Shown one piece after another: positions 11,481 to 22,856 of a stretch of DNA of 64,000 nucleotides (its first letter is position 1; each line of letters begins with the position of its first letter). The position numbers and the translations under genes were made by a program. This stretch comes from Anastrepha obliqua (taxonomy: Eukaryota; Arthropoda; Insecta; Diptera; Tephritidae), in assembly GCF_027943255.1 (NCBI RefSeq), contig NC_072893.1:94743784-94807783 (forward strand). The letters are read 5' to 3'. Below the pieces are notes generated by a model. That model saw only the letters and a program-made list of their open reading frames with translations, was not told the origin of the DNA and ran no database searches.

Positions 11481-12111
11481 CGCTGAGATGGATTGGTGGT
11501 TTATATGAAAACATAGGTTTTTTGCGATTTCGGCATGAAAAACACAGAGACAAAACCGAAACAATTGAAGTATACATACTTTGAACCAACAATGACGATG
11601 TTGATAATAAGATTTGTATAGTTATTTGTTCTCATATCATTAATGCACACTTTAAATGTAAGCCAAATTGTACCATAAATTCTACTCTACGAAACGTAGC
11701 AGGCTTTTTCCACCCATGGTCACAAAAGCTCCTCAAAAATGGTACAGCAACCGGCTAGACATATAAACACATAACGAACGAAATAAAAATGTAGACTCAT
11801 GGCTTATTTAACTATGCACCGCATTTTATCTCAAGCATCTCAAATCAGTTGCCATATCACCTTCTTTAATAGAAACTTTTATACAACTATGCACGCACAT
11901 ACCAGTGTACATACATATTGGGGCATATGTACTTAACACACTTCTTGCCTTATCTTTGCCACCAACTTTGAAAATATAAGTATGGGCATATGTATGTATG
12001 TGAAAGTGTTTATGTATATGTATAGAATACCGTATAATGTCCCTAATTGCAATAACTCTTTGGTTTTTTACTAAATATTTTAATTTAACTTAAAATTTAA
12101 CTGTAATAAAA
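11481..12111. other. No gene seen
   Basis: AT-rich with short ATGT/ATAC-type simple repeats near 11900-12030. No coding signal. Confidence 0.45.
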
Positions 12112-12215
12112 TAGGATGGGCCATGTAAAATTTGCCTTTTGAATCGGCTATAAAACAAAAACTTATTAATATTTTTTCAAACTTTTTTTTTATTTTGAAG
12201 ATTGAACATTGTCAT

Positions 12216-12895
12216 TTATGAATGAAAAATAATACCGTTCAAATGACTGCCACGACTGGCTTTACAGTAGGCCATTCGATTAACCCAATTTTTAAGCACA
12301 TTTTCGATTGTTTGGGCTCCAATTTCATGAATGGCAACTTCGATTTCGTGTTTTAAAGCACCAATCGTCTCTGGATGGTTCGCATAGTATTTGTCCTTAA
12401 CGGCTCCCCACAAAAAATAGTCCAACGGGCTTAAATCGGAGCTCCGAGGCGGCCAATTGATATCGGAATTTCGGCTGTTTATTCGGTTTTCAAAAACGGT
12501 AGCCAAAAGTTCGAGTGTAGCTTTGGCAGTGTGAAAAGTTGCACCGTCCTGTTGACACCAAATGTCGTCCATGTCATCCTCTTCAATTTTTGGAAACAAC
12601 TCGTTGAGCATGTCACGGTCCCGCTCGCCATTTACTGTAACCGCGGCTCCTCGCTCATTTTCGAAAAAAAATGTCCCGATGATGCCGCCAGACCAAAAAC
12701 CGCACCAAACAGTGACTCGTTGTGGATGCATTTGCTTCTCTACAGTAACGTGTGGATTTTCTGAGCTCTAAATCCGACAATTTTGCTTATTGACGTAGCC
12801 ACCGATGTGAAAATCAGAAAAGAAGAAGAAGACTCGCCACTTTGGAAATAGGTTTTCAATATATCCCAATTTTGTTCAAGCGTATAGCGTCCCAT
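12216..12895 (-). pseudogene. DD41D-type transposase pseudogene
   Basis: ATG at 12895-12893 (MGRYTLEQNWDILKTYFQSG), then a large deletion of the DNA-binding region joining directly to FSDFHIGGYVNKQNCRI (first D; two or so residues lost). A TAG then follows where relatives have W. The rest is one open frame from 12731: HPQRVTVWCGFWSGGIIGTF, TVNGERDRDM, DDIWCQQDGATFHTAKAT, RSSDLSPLDYFLWGAVKDKY and RGSHLNGIIFHS at the C-terminus. Exactly 41 residues lie between the D of QQD and the D of PLDY. Its start codon region was hit by a LINE. Confidence 0.88.
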
Positions 12896-12896
12896 T

Positions 12897-13996
12897 ACAC
12901 CCACGTTAAGTCCGAGCAGACCTTTTTCTACTCATATTCCCTCAAGGGATGAGTGGGCGGGGTGCAACATTTGGCGGCAAGGCATGGCAAACATGTTCAC
13001 GGATGGCTCGAAATTGGACGGAAGGGTTGGTAGGGAAGTATTCTGTAAGGAGCCTCCCATCAAACTTAAATTTAGGCTCCCGGACCACTGTAGTGTTTTC
13101 CGCAATTAAGGAAGCGGTGGACTGGTTGCTTAATTCGGTAATTACCTTTAAGGAAGTAAATATTTACTCCGATAGCCAATCGGCAATTAGGGCCTTGGGC
13201 TCGCTGTTTGTGCGTTCGAGATTGGTCGGGGAATGTCTGGCTTCTCTCTCGATTGCATCCGAATACTTCGTCATCAGGGTCATTTGGGTTCCCGGGCACA
13301 GAGGCATAGAGGGAAACTGCTGGGTTGATGAGCTGGCTAGACAGGGAACTTTGGAGACGGTTTCGTCGCGAAATGAGAGAGTTGGGATTCCCCTGAGAAC
13401 CGTGGTCTGCTCCTGGAAAGATGGGCCTCGAGTCAACTCAGCGAGCGCTGGGCTAGTGCGCAAACGTGCAAGGTCGCGAGATCCTTCTGGCCAAGGGTAG
13501 ATCGGGGACGCTTAAGAGAACTGCTAAGGCTAACAAAGCCTCAGCTCTCGAATTTGGTGAGCATCCTTACCGGACATTGTCCGTTAGGTGTTCATGCCGT
13601 GAGACTTTGGATTGCCTCAAGTCCGTTCTGCAGAAACTGTCTGAAGGACGAGGTGGAATCATCTCAACACCTTCTTCTCAGCTGCCCTGCTCTCGTCTGG
13701 TAAAGACTAAGACATCTGGGCTCTCACTTTTTTGATTCGCCTGCGGATATAGCCTGTGTAAATATCATTAATTTGGTGAAGTTCATCAGTAGCTTGTTAC
13801 GGCTAACTACGAACGCAAATCAGCTACTGTCGGCGTTGTCGTAAAATGTATGGTCATTATCGTCTCTAATCCCAAGACTCCTTCTTCCTTCCCTTCTCCT
13901 TTCTCCTCTCCTATATATGGCACCACAACGGACGAATTTTTTAATATTTGTCCAAGTGAGCCCTCAGCTAGGGCAGCCATTTAATTTAACCTAACC
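12897..13996 (+). mobile_element. LINE (RNase H-encoding), 5' truncated, with TSD
   Basis: The insertion is bounded by the 14-bp duplication TATAGCGTCCCATT (12883-12896) and TATAGCATCCCATT (13997-14010), one mismatch. It ends in TTTAATTTAACCTAACC, a typical short LINE tail. Only the 3' part remains: RNase H and a C-terminal region. Confidence 0.88.
12985..13740 (+). pseudogene. LINE ORF2 C-terminal part: RNase H domain
   Basis: The chain starts MFTDGSKLDGRVG (first RNase H aspartate), shifts frame near 13100, then continues KEAVDWLLNSVITFKEVNIY and SDSQSAIRALGS, with VIWVPGHRGIEGNCWVDELA holding the last catalytic H and E-type positions. A second shift near 13460 leads to the C-terminal region with ESSQHLLLSCPALV-like zinc-knuckle remnants near 13660. 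Motif order fits LINEs of the I/LOA-type groups, whose RNase H follows the reverse transcriptase. The RT itself is absent. Confidence 0.8.
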
Positions 13997-14116
13997 TATA
14001 GCATCCCATTTCGTAAACCTTTAAGTAAATTATGAACACATTTGACATGTCATTTGTGTTACCATTCTCAAAAAATAGGTGGTTCAAAAAGCAAACGCTA
14101 TATGGCCCACCCTGTA

Positions 14117-16438
14117 TATTATGGCAATTTTATCCAAAACACCATTTGATAGACGGTCTGATTAATTGCCAGCCCACCTGGTTTGAGGTACGGCTCCGAA
14201 ATTCATATAGCATGACCTTTCGACCTTATATTTATATTTGACATCAAGAGAACTTGCAGAACATCATTTTTATTGCCAGCCATCTTTTTTGCACTCCCAT
14301 TATTATCAACCCTAAGTTTTGTTCGGTCGAGGTTTTCCTCCATGTCGACTACTTTTTGAAAAACTGGCAAATCATTTGTCATTTGTATGGGATGTGACAT
14401 CCCACTAATTCCAAAATTTACTAACTTAATTTAACTGAAAAGCATAGTTAAGTAGGCACTGAAAAACTGGTTCTAATTAAATAATGAACAACATCTTTGG
14501 CAGACGCCGTCAAAACAACGCGTTGCAACGTGGTCATCACAGCTTGTCAACATCGAGCTATCTATACATATTATAAAAAAAAATGTGTATGCATCTATGT
14601 ATGTATGTATGCCAGTTAAAATATATCGCTGAAGTACCCTTATATATAGAACTTTTATCTGTCTTGCTTAAATGTACACTAACGATAACTGCATTATTTG
14701 ACTTGTACACTAAGCCCACTTTACTGTATCTCGAAGATTTAGAAGCGCAAATACAATATTCGTAAATCATAGCTTCGTTGAGTTTGCTTTAGCACGCATT
14801 CAAAGATAAAGTAAATTCAACTTTTATCTTTATTTTATTGCTGGGAGTAGTTGAAAAGTATTTGCTTTATGAAAATGCAACTTGGCTGGCTGGACGTAGT
14901 AGATAAACATAAATTTAAAAATTCAATAGTTCACCGTCAGAACCGTTTCCGAAAAAATATGGCAATGTAAAAATAAAAATAAATGTTTTGCCTTCTGCAA
15001 AAAATTCCCACCATTCTCAAAATACAACTGAAGTCTATTACCAAACCATTAATTGTCATTTGGCGGCGCTTTTTATATGGTTTTGCGCCATTGCTAACCA
15101 ACAAGCCACCAGCCATTGACCAATTACCCATTCTTAGCACGCCAAACTCGTGCGCCTTCAAGCCAATGCTCTAGCCCATCGAGTTGCACTTTAGCGGCAT
15201 CGGCAAAGAAACGCTCAACCCTTTAAAAAAAGTAAATGCGATGACAAAGTGAGCATAAAGCGAATGAAAAAATAAATAAAATAATGGCAGAGGAAAATTA
15301 CAAAAACATGCATACACATTAAAACCAAGCAAATACCAACCTTTGAGAAATTCTTTGTTTTTATTTAGATGCTACAGATTACCCACGACTCCGCCCGCAA
15401 TTTTTTATTTTTTTTTTCATTTAACATAACAGACAGAGCTAACAATTCCATTGTATAATAGTGTATTCTTTTCTCGAAAAAAGTGTCAGCGCATTATATG
15501 TCGATATTACAAATGTTTTTGTCATATGCCCTGTCAAAATGATTCGTATTTCGTATGAGAATAGAACAAGAAAAATTTAACACTTCCACAAATTACATAT
15601 TTAAAATAGTTATGTTGAGTATAATCAAAGTTTCCGCACAACTATTTTCAGGACTTTTTTTCACAGATACTAATAGAAAAAAATCAGCCGAACAATATTC
15701 CCCTTAGGTCACACAAACAACTGGTCAGAATAAAACAGTTTAAGAAAAGAAAGCGAAATTTTACAGCTCAGGTGCAGGACGTAATGAATTCGACATTATT
15801 ACGAGAAAATAAAACACAATAGCATACATTTTTCCTCAATTCCAAATGGCATGAATTTAATTAGTTTGAAGATTCATGCACAATTGGATAACTTAATCTC
15901 AATTCACTTCAGAATTAGTCGATTCTTGTTACCCCTGGGGTTGAACTTATGAACAGAATAAATGCCTTCCTCCCTAGCTTTAGAGTTATGTATGTCGCAA
16001 TTATATTTATTATATGAATTTAGAAACTAGAAAAAAGTTATATTAATTTTTTTATTTTTAACTAACCACCATTTGTTGTTGTCACCACTATGTTATCGTC
16101 AACAGAAGGGAGGTTTTATCACTAAAAAGGTGGTTTTAAGCAGCGTGGATTGCTGTCAAAATTAGCGGAAAATTTAAAATATGGAACAAAAGCTTAAAAA
16201 TTAAAATAAGGTGGGAAATATGCCTCACAATCAAAGAATCTTACGAGAATTTCACGATTTTCAATAATATAATCGCGACTAGTAAATCAAAAACATGCAA
16301 GGTGCTATGCGAGTCCAGTACACAGGTCGTCTTCTTGAGCATAAACTCGTGCGGGGCGCCGATGCGTCACAGCTTTTGGCAATGCGCTGCATCAGCTTGA
16401 GCGTGATCTGTCAATTCTATCTGTTTTTGGCATTTAAT
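14117..16438. other. No recognisable gene
   Basis: Long AT-rich spacer with ATGT simple repeats near 14590. A minus-strand frame at 14203-14400 begins with ATG and looks hydrophilic, but matches nothing I know. A GC-richer patch at 16295-16420 stands out in base composition without coding evidence. Confidence 0.4.
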
Positions 16439-16440
16439 TA

Positions 16441-17380
16441 TATCTTCTGCTCAAATATGAACGAGAAGTTATCAATAAAACGGGCCGCGGATGACATATG
16501 GCAAAAATAAATTTTTTGTTTTTTGGTAGGACTGTTATAAGCTTACATGGCAAATTTCAGCGTGATATGTCACATAGTTTGTTTTCTGTGCTACTGTAAA
16601 CAAGTCAAGCTCGAGTGTGTTCTTCGAATTCTCTTTTATGACTTCAATTGTCTCAAAATGTTTTCCACGGAGCGGCAACTTGAGCTTGGGAACCAGGAAA
16701 AAGTCACATGGAGCCGTATCAGGCGAATACGGTGCTTGCGGAATGATATTAACATTATTTTTGTTCAAATAATCGGGAACAAGACGTGATGTGTGAGCTG
16801 GTGCATTATCGTGATGCAAGAACCATGACTTGTTGTCCCACAATTCCTTCCTTTTAAGACGAATGTTCTCGCGCAAACGCTTTAAAACGTCTAAATAATA
16901 TTCAGCGTTAACCGATTTTGCGATTTGTGCGATTTTCAAGCACAATTTCCTTTACTTTTCCGATGTTTTCGTCGTTTACTGATGTTGCTGGACGACGTTC
17001 ATAAGGCAAGTTTTCAACCGATGTACGGCCCTCTTTGAACGATTTGTACCACTGGAAAACACGTGCACGCGATAGAGCAGAGTCCCCATAGGTTGTCTGC
17101 AACATTTTTAAGGCGTCTGAAGCCGAAATTTTAAAGCCGAATAACAAAATTTAAAACAAATTCTTTGTTCAACTTGAATTTCCATCGTTAAATTCGAAGA
17201 ACACACTCGAGCTTGACTTGTTTATAGTAGCACAGAAAACAACCTATGTGACATATCACGCTGAAATTTGCCATGTAAGCTTATAACAGTCCTACCAAAA
17301 AATAAAAAAATTATTCTTGCCATATGTCATCCGCGGACCGTTTTATTGATAACGTCTTGTTCATATTTGAGCAGAAGTTA
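16441..17380 (-). mobile_element. mariner derivative with 190-bp inverted ends
   Basis: TA (16439-16440, 17381-17382) flanks a 940-bp element whose two ends, 16441-16630 and 17191-17380, are near-identical inverted copies (outer bases TATCTTCTGC and GCAGAAGTTA). Ordinary mariners have ~30-bp ends. Here the transposase frame runs straight into the left arm, so the natural 3' end appears to have been replaced by an inverted copy of the 5' end. It lies within the 5' leader of another mariner (17383 onward). Confidence 0.85.
16535..17185 (-). pseudogene. irritans-type mariner transposase pseudogene
   Basis: ATG at 17185-17183 (MEIQVEQRICFKFCYSALK). A frameshift follows, then ISASDALKMLQTTYGDSAL, FQWYKSFKEGRTSVENL and GKVKEIVLENRTNRKIG. 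The middle of the protein, with the first catalytic D, is missing, and the frame resumes at SVNAEYYLDVLKRLRENI, FLHHDNAPAHTSRLV (second D) and PYSPDTAPCDFFLVPKLK (third D, 34 residues later: DD34D). The normal C-terminus is absent: after NTLELDL the frame enters the inverted terminal arm. Confidence 0.85.
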
Positions 17381-17382
17381 TA

Positions 17383-18200
17383 AGTCAGCCGCAAGTGTGC
17401 TCTGCGATTTTCACTATGGATAAAAATATCGAACAAAGAATTAGACTTACATTTTGAGTTTTGAACGGGATTTCGAGTGCCGAATTGTTGAAAATGTTGC
17501 AGAAAGCCTATGGCTAGTATACTTTATCAAAACCACGGGTCTACGACTGGTATAAGGCTTTTGCAGAAGTCGTGGAAGATTTGCTCCGCTCTGGTCGCCC
17601 ATTGACATCTTCAACGGCTGAGAACAGCGACAAAGTCAAAAAAATGGTGCTGGAAAAACATCATTTAAGTTTGAGGGAGGTAGCTCAGGACCTTAGCGTG
17701 TCTCAAGAATCAATTCGCAACATTTTCCACCATCAATTCGGCATGAGATGCTTGGTTGCTCAACTCGTTCCAAGAGAGTTGAATTTCTTTAAAAAAATTC
17801 ATCGGGAGAAGGTGGCTTAAGGCATGCTTGAGCAAGTTAATTCGAACCCAACGTTTATCCTGAACATGATTGACATGTAAACTAGTCAACAGGCGGCTGA
17901 ATGGCGCTATCCACATTAGCCGAAACCCAAAAAAAAACCACGTCAAAGTCGGTCGAAAGTGAAGTCAAGGTACTCGTTTTCTTTGATTATCGTGGTGTTG
18001 TGCACTCGAAATTCGTTCCAAATGGTTCTACAGTAAATAAAGAATATTATTTGGAAGTTATGCCACGTTTGAGAGAAAATGTGCGTAGGAAACGGCCCAA
18101 TTTGTGGAAAGAAAACTCATGGATCTTACACAATTATAAGGCACCGTCTCACAAGGCTCATATTGTAAACACTTTCTTGACCTATTTTGCGTTTTATTGA
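17383..18200 (+). mobile_element. mariner fragment (irritans-type), 3' truncated
   Basis: The leader sequence seems to continue on the left side of the inserted mariner derivative, suggesting that element landed in this one. The coding part stops abruptly at about 18200, before the last catalytic D, and no right terminal repeat is seen. Confidence 0.7.
17416..18200 (+). pseudogene. irritans-type mariner transposase pseudogene, truncated
   Basis: ATG at 17416 (MDKNIEQRIRLTF, then a stop), ISSAELLKMLQKAYG, VYDWYKAF, then an open stretch with LLRSGRPLTSSTAENSDKV, VSQESIRNIFHHQFGMRCL and VPRELNFFKKIHREKVA. Further stops occur near 17818 and 17878. KVKVLVFFDYRGVVHSKFV and KEYYLEVMPRLRENV follow. 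The HDNAPSH box reads HNYKAPSHKAH, so its catalytic D has become Y. It stops before the SPDLAP-D box. At least four inactivating changes are visible. Confidence 0.82.
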
Positions 18201-18426
18201 ACAATGCCCGGTACATTTTTGACAGAATGCATGCCTTAATACAAAAGTGGATGATTATTGCTGTTCTCGGTAATATTTATAAGAGACGTAATCAAATGCC
18301 ACTTCTTGTTTGAGCTAATACTTTATAATTTTTCATAGGCTGAAAGAGTGCTCACACACTGTTTAAGGCATACTAACCAAAGTTGCACATAACTCCAAAC
18401 TAAATCTGGTGCTACATTTCGTTTTT

Positions 18427-19290
18427 TAGGCTCTCGCTTTACGCGAACGACCTAAAAGTTTTCCTCCGATTAAAAGTGCTGAAGATGCTTCTAGGACTCA
18501 ATTAGAGATCAATAGATTGTACTTATGGTGTTGTCGATCTCATCTACATCTTGTATCAAGTGTTATCACGATACGTTCTCAAATCTACGTAACGTTGTAC
18601 GAACGTCGTACAGTATCTCTGGTACTCCCCTGCCGTCTGTTGACGAGATGAAAGACATTGGTTTAATCTTCGATGCCTCTGTTTTATTCAGTAACCACTT
18701 CAATTTTATCATATCTAAATCATATGTTGCGTTGGACTTTGTTCGTCGAAATAGTTATAATTTCACAGATCCTTACACTCTGAGATTCGTCCAAACCCTC
18801 AATAAACTCAATATTATTCTGGATACCTCATCACAAATTTGCCATTGGTAGAATTGAACGTAATCAAAGGGTGTTCCTTAAATAAGCCATTTCTTCGCTA
18901 AGTCTATCCACTCCCAGCCCTTTTGATTAACCTTAAGACCCCTGAAAGCGGAAGAACTATTCTTTCCTTGTTTTTTGTGCATGGCTTGGTTAGTGATGCG
19001 ATCGATTGTCCCGCACTACTGCTAGCTATTCAATTTGTTATTCCTTTGAGAGCACTTCGTTTTAATTTTCCTTTTGACCCTAAGACCCTCAGTACGATTT
19101 ACTCAAGAAAAGCCCCATTAGTGCGTTCAGTTCGAGAAGCCAACGAGACTTCAAATTCTATTTTGCTCGATTTTTCTTTGCCCAAAAATGTGTTTCTCAA
19201 TTATTGAATTCAATTTTATTTCAGTGCCTTCTACACTTTAGTTTTAAGTTACCATTAAATAATCAAATAAATAAAGAAATTATTTAAAAC
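18427..19290 (+). pseudogene. Jockey-like LINE reverse transcriptase remnant
   Basis: The palm box appears as LSLYANDLKVF near 18435, a YADD motif with one D changed to N. Downstream are HLHLVSSVITI-type thumb sequence, PLPSVDEMKDIGLIFDASVL, SNHFNFIISKSYVALDFVRR and DPYTLRF, the conserved order in LINEs annotated as mobile element jockey in insects. A C-terminal region ends near 19205 (stop), followed by AATAAA-rich sequence and an A-rich stretch around 19260. Several frame changes and stops show it is dead. Confidence 0.72.
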
Positions 19291-20850
19291 TCAAAATTTA
19301 AAAATTTTATATTGTAATGTAAAAAAAAAAAATAGGGGAAATTAAGCTGAACTAACACCACTGGCTATCGGTAAAGAGCTGACCTGTATTTGTTCTTTTC
19401 GGTCTTTTTTATTGAAAACAGCTTCTAAAACTATAAGTTTATAAAAGAAAAAGATTTTAGTAAAGATAAAAACAAAGTTTTGCGGCCGAGCAAAGCAAAG
19501 CCAAGTATCGGTAAAAATTACTTTAATTTATTTGATTTTAAGAACTATCATTAACTATTGGTCCTGAGACCAATTGTATAATCAACTGGAGAAATACAAC
19601 TACTACCGTACGAAAAATGCTTTTTCTCCTTCAAAATACCATAACTCTCTCTTGGAGAATTGTTGAAATATGTTGAGCTTTGAAGAAACGTTAGTTCTCA
19701 ACTTAGCTTCAATTGGCAGTCAAACTTAAATATTTATTAGGTGGTAAAGGCACACTAAAGGTGCAATCTGCAAATGGACATGATTCAAGAACCGCAAATT
19801 TAAATCAGGATGTGTCAGGCAGAGGTTATTTGAGATTGCCTAATTTCTCTAAACTTATACACACTTAAAATTGTGTACTTAGCAGTTCTTTCTTAATTTT
19901 TTCATCTGGATGTAATAAAGCCCCTAAGGAATAGGGCAACAACAATTTCACTGAAACTCTCTTATTTGCCATAAAGCGGCCACATTACATTTTCGGCTGC
20001 GGTCACTTCTGCAGTTCGGCGAAACTTAGATGAAAATTGACAGTAATAACCATAAAAAATAACGAAAACACCGTTAAACACAACGGAAACGATGTGAATA
20101 TGAAGAGCAGAATAATTTAAGCAGAGCAAAGGAATTACAGGTGTGAGTAAATTTGCTTTGCTCGCAATTGCACAGACTCCCCTGAGGCAGGTCGCCATAT
20201 GGCTGAGATTGTTTGTATTTATGTATGTTTGTAGGTATATGTTTTGCAACACATATTCAAATGCTTGAACTTGGTGTTGGTCGCACACACAGCTGACTTT
20301 GCTGAATTTATGCCACTAAAACAAATAAAATTGAGAATGAAAATTGTATGGACGTTAAGCAATTAATTTCTGAAAAGCATTCCCCGCTGGCGTTAAAAAA
20401 TAGCGCAATGTGCATTACTAAGTAAAAATTAAATACCCGTAACACAAGCAGACAAACGCCAAAATGTGGTGTTAAGTCGCCGAAAATGCTAAAATGGACG
20501 AAGTCGAATGTGTTGATGACTCAGAGATAGCAGCGTATTGTAAGAGAAAGTTAGCTGAGTGGAAACTTTTTCCATTCCGCGGACACGTTTTAAATTGAAC
20601 TCGCAATGTTATTAAAAAAACCAACAAGTTTTTCAACAATAGTCGTTTTCGTGTTTAATATTATTAACTGCCAGGAAGTGAGCAAAATACATTTTGGTGG
20701 TAGCAACCATAAGGGGTGTTTTTAGAGGTGTATAACTGTAAATTGGGATAAAAAATAGCTGTAATTGGAATTTATTTAAGTCTCTAGTCATTTGATATAT
20801 ACCATTACTGAGCACCAGAACTACGAGTATATCTGAAGATAATTTTAATA
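19291..20850. other. No recognisable gene
   Basis: AT-rich spacer. A short frame at 20494-20598 (34 residues from ATG, beginning MDEVECVDDSEIAAYCKRKL) is the only coding-like stretch. No homology is recognised. Confidence 0.4.
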
Positions 20851-22128
20851 GGACTATGAATAAGTTCGTGCGGTTTTTTCGAAATTTGAAACTTTATTGA
20901 CGTAAAATGGTTACAAATTTAATATTCAAAGTATTGTCCATCGCTTACTACTACTTTTTCCCATCTTTCTGGCAATTCACGGATTCCCTTTGTGAAAAAT
21001 TCGGTCGGTTTTGCCGCAATCCACGAATCGATCCATTTTTTGACTTCATCGTAATTACGGAAGTGCTGGTCAGCCAGGCCATGTTGCATCGATCGGAAGA
21101 GATAGTAATCGGATGGCGCAAGGTCTGGACTTTACGGCGGGTGGGGTAGGACATCCCATTTGAGCGTTTCTAAGTATGTTTTGACCACTTGTGCAACATG
21201 TGGCCGAGCATTGTCATGTTGCAAAATAACTTTGTCGTGTCTATCGGCGTATTGCGGCCGTTTTTCTCGCAGTGCTCGGCTCAAACGCATCAATTGTCGT
21301 CGGTAGACATCCCCCGTAATCGTTTCATTCGGTTTCAGTAGCTCATAATACACAACACCCAGCTGGTCCCACCAGATACACAGCATAACCTTCAGGCCAT
21401 GAATATTCTGCGCCGACGTCGATGTTGAAGCATGGCCAGGGTATCCATACGTTGCCCGACGTTTTGGATTGTCGTAATGGACCCACTTTTCATCGCCAGT
21501 CACAATTCGATGCAAAAAACCCTTTCTTTTGTGCCGTTGAAGCAGTTGTTCGCATGCCATAAAACGGCGTTCAACGTCTCTTGGCTTCAATTCATACGGC
21601 ACCCAATGGCCTACCTTTCGGATCATTCCCATGGCTTTTAAACGTTTGGAAATGGTTGATTGATCAACTCCCAAAGTTTTTGCAACCTCTTCTTGCGTTT
21701 GAGCCGGATCTTGATCGAGCAATTCCTCCAATTCGGTATCCATGAACTTTGGCGGCGCATCCTCGCGTTCTTCGTCTTCCAAGCCAAAATCACCACTTTT
21801 AAAGCGTGCAAACCACTTCTGGCACGTTCGCTCAGCTAGAGCATGCTCACCATAAACTTCCACCAAGATACGATGACTTTCGGCTGCTTTTTTCTTCATA
21901 TTAAAATAATGAAGAAGAATTCCCCGCAAAAACACATTATTTGGCACGAAATTCGACATTTTCAAGTGTGGTAAAAATATTGTTGTTTACGCTTCAAATA
22001 AAAAACTTATACTGACGTTTGTGCCTTACGACAGTAGCTCTCCAATGAATGTTTGGAAATGTGGATCGATGGAATAATAATCAAGTTACGCCATCTGTTG
22101 TAAAACCGCACGAACTTATTCATAGTCC
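20851..22128 (-). mobile_element. Full-length mariner (mauritiana/cecropia-like)
   Basis: Inverted ends of about 28 bp (left end GGACTATGAATAAGTTCGTG) with TA duplications at 20849-20850 and 22129-22130 delimit a 1278-bp element, the usual mariner size. The transposase gene fills it and is intact except for one stop codon, so this is one of the youngest elements in the window. Confidence 0.93.
20919..21959 (-). pseudogene. mariner transposase, one nonsense codon
   Basis: ATG at 21959-21957 (MSNFVPNNVFLRGILLHYF); an in-frame TTG two codons upstream is ignored. Domains in order: HTH pair (KAAESHRILVEVYGEHAL, TCQKWFARFKSGDF), linker WVPYELKPRDVERR, catalytic FLHRIVTGDEKWVHYD (first D), VMLCIWWDQLGVVYYELL, QHDNARPHVAQVV (second D) and SPDLAPSDYYLFRSMQHG (third D; 34 residues after the second), ending FEY-stop at 20921-20919. 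Length is 346 codons plus stop, as in Mos1. The only lesion is TAA at 21134-21132, where the conserved PPYSPDLAP tyrosine belongs. Confidence 0.93.
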
Positions 22129-22160
22129 TATTATCACAGAATAATTTTATCGGTCACCAT

Positions 22161-22402
22161 TGCGCGTGACTACCAATAGGGTCCTTTGTGGACATGAAGC
22201 ACGAAATGATAGAAAAATGTGTTTCTAATAGCGAGCGCCCCTTGACAGCAAAGAAAGACCTTCAAGTGGATTTGTGCCATGAAAAAGCATCTCTTAAAAG
22301 TCATCTGCTGTTCGGAGGTAGTACGGAACTTCCCTTCCACTTGTGGAAAAATATTAAGATGAACGCCATAAATTGGAAGAGGATCTCGGCCAAATACCTA
22401 GA
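22161..22402 (+). repeat. tRNA-derived SINE, copy 2
   Basis: It shares the body sequence (TTCTAATAGCGAGCGCC, GCCATGAAAAAGCATCTC, TCTGCTGTTCGGAGG, GAAGAGGATCTCGGCCAAAT) with the copies at 6.3 and 35.6 kb. The promoter head is degenerate; GCGTGACTACCAAT is still seen at 22162. It lies just outside the right end of the mariner at 20851-22128. Confidence 0.65.
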
Positions 22403-22439
22403 AAAGAATATATATATATGTATATATGTATACATATTA

Positions 22440-22856
22440 GGCCGGGTCGATTTGTGGGGAGGCAAAAAAATCGCCCATTACTTTGCCGAAGCACCCACAC
22501 TTCTAAAACGAATTCTGATGTCCCCTATTTGGGTCGAACTTTTCAGTTTCTTTTCTATAACTCACTTAAATTAATTTTTTCATTAACATATGTTCTGACT
22601 AAATAAATTTCTTAAGAGAAAAAATAGATATTATTATAAATAAATAATAAATATTGTATTATTACAAATAAATAAAAATAAAGAAAAAACATAGCCATTT
22701 AGCTGATTTTTTCATGTAAAGGCCAAAAATGGTGATATTTTGAAATTGGGGGACATCAGAATTCGTTTTAGATGGTTCCTTCGGCAAAGTTTCTTATTTT
22801 GATCCCTAGAATACGATTTTTACAGAGCAATGAGCGATTTTTAAATCGACCCGCCC
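22440..22856. mobile_element. Palindromic MITE, copy 1
   Basis: The ends GCCGGGTCGATTTGTGGGG and AAATCGACCCGCCC are inverted repeats flanked by TA. Long inner inverted stretches (AAACGAATTCTGATGTCCCC with its complement; ACTTTGCCGAAG with CTTCGGCAAAGT) make most of the element one large hairpin. It has no coding capacity. A second copy lies at 29191-29646. Confidence 0.85.

Larger units (their letters stand above)
12112..14114 (-). mobile_element. DD41D mariner relative split by a LINE insertion
   Basis: The left end GGATGGGCCATGTAAAATTTGC (from 12114) and right end GCAAACGCTATATGGCCCACCC (to 14114) are imperfect inverted repeats. TA follows the right end (14115-14116); the left TA is less clear. 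A 5'-truncated LINE at 12897-13996, flanked by a 14-bp target duplication, sits at the transposase start codon. Without the LINE and duplication the element is about 0.9 kb. Confidence 0.82.

Noticed and set aside
14203..14400. 65-codon minus-strand frame starting with ATG, hydrophilic
   Set aside because: Short, no homology recognised, no supporting splice or promoter signal. Kept only as a note.
20494..20598. 34-residue frame starting MDEVECVDDSEIAAY
   Set aside because: Too short to support without expression or conservation.
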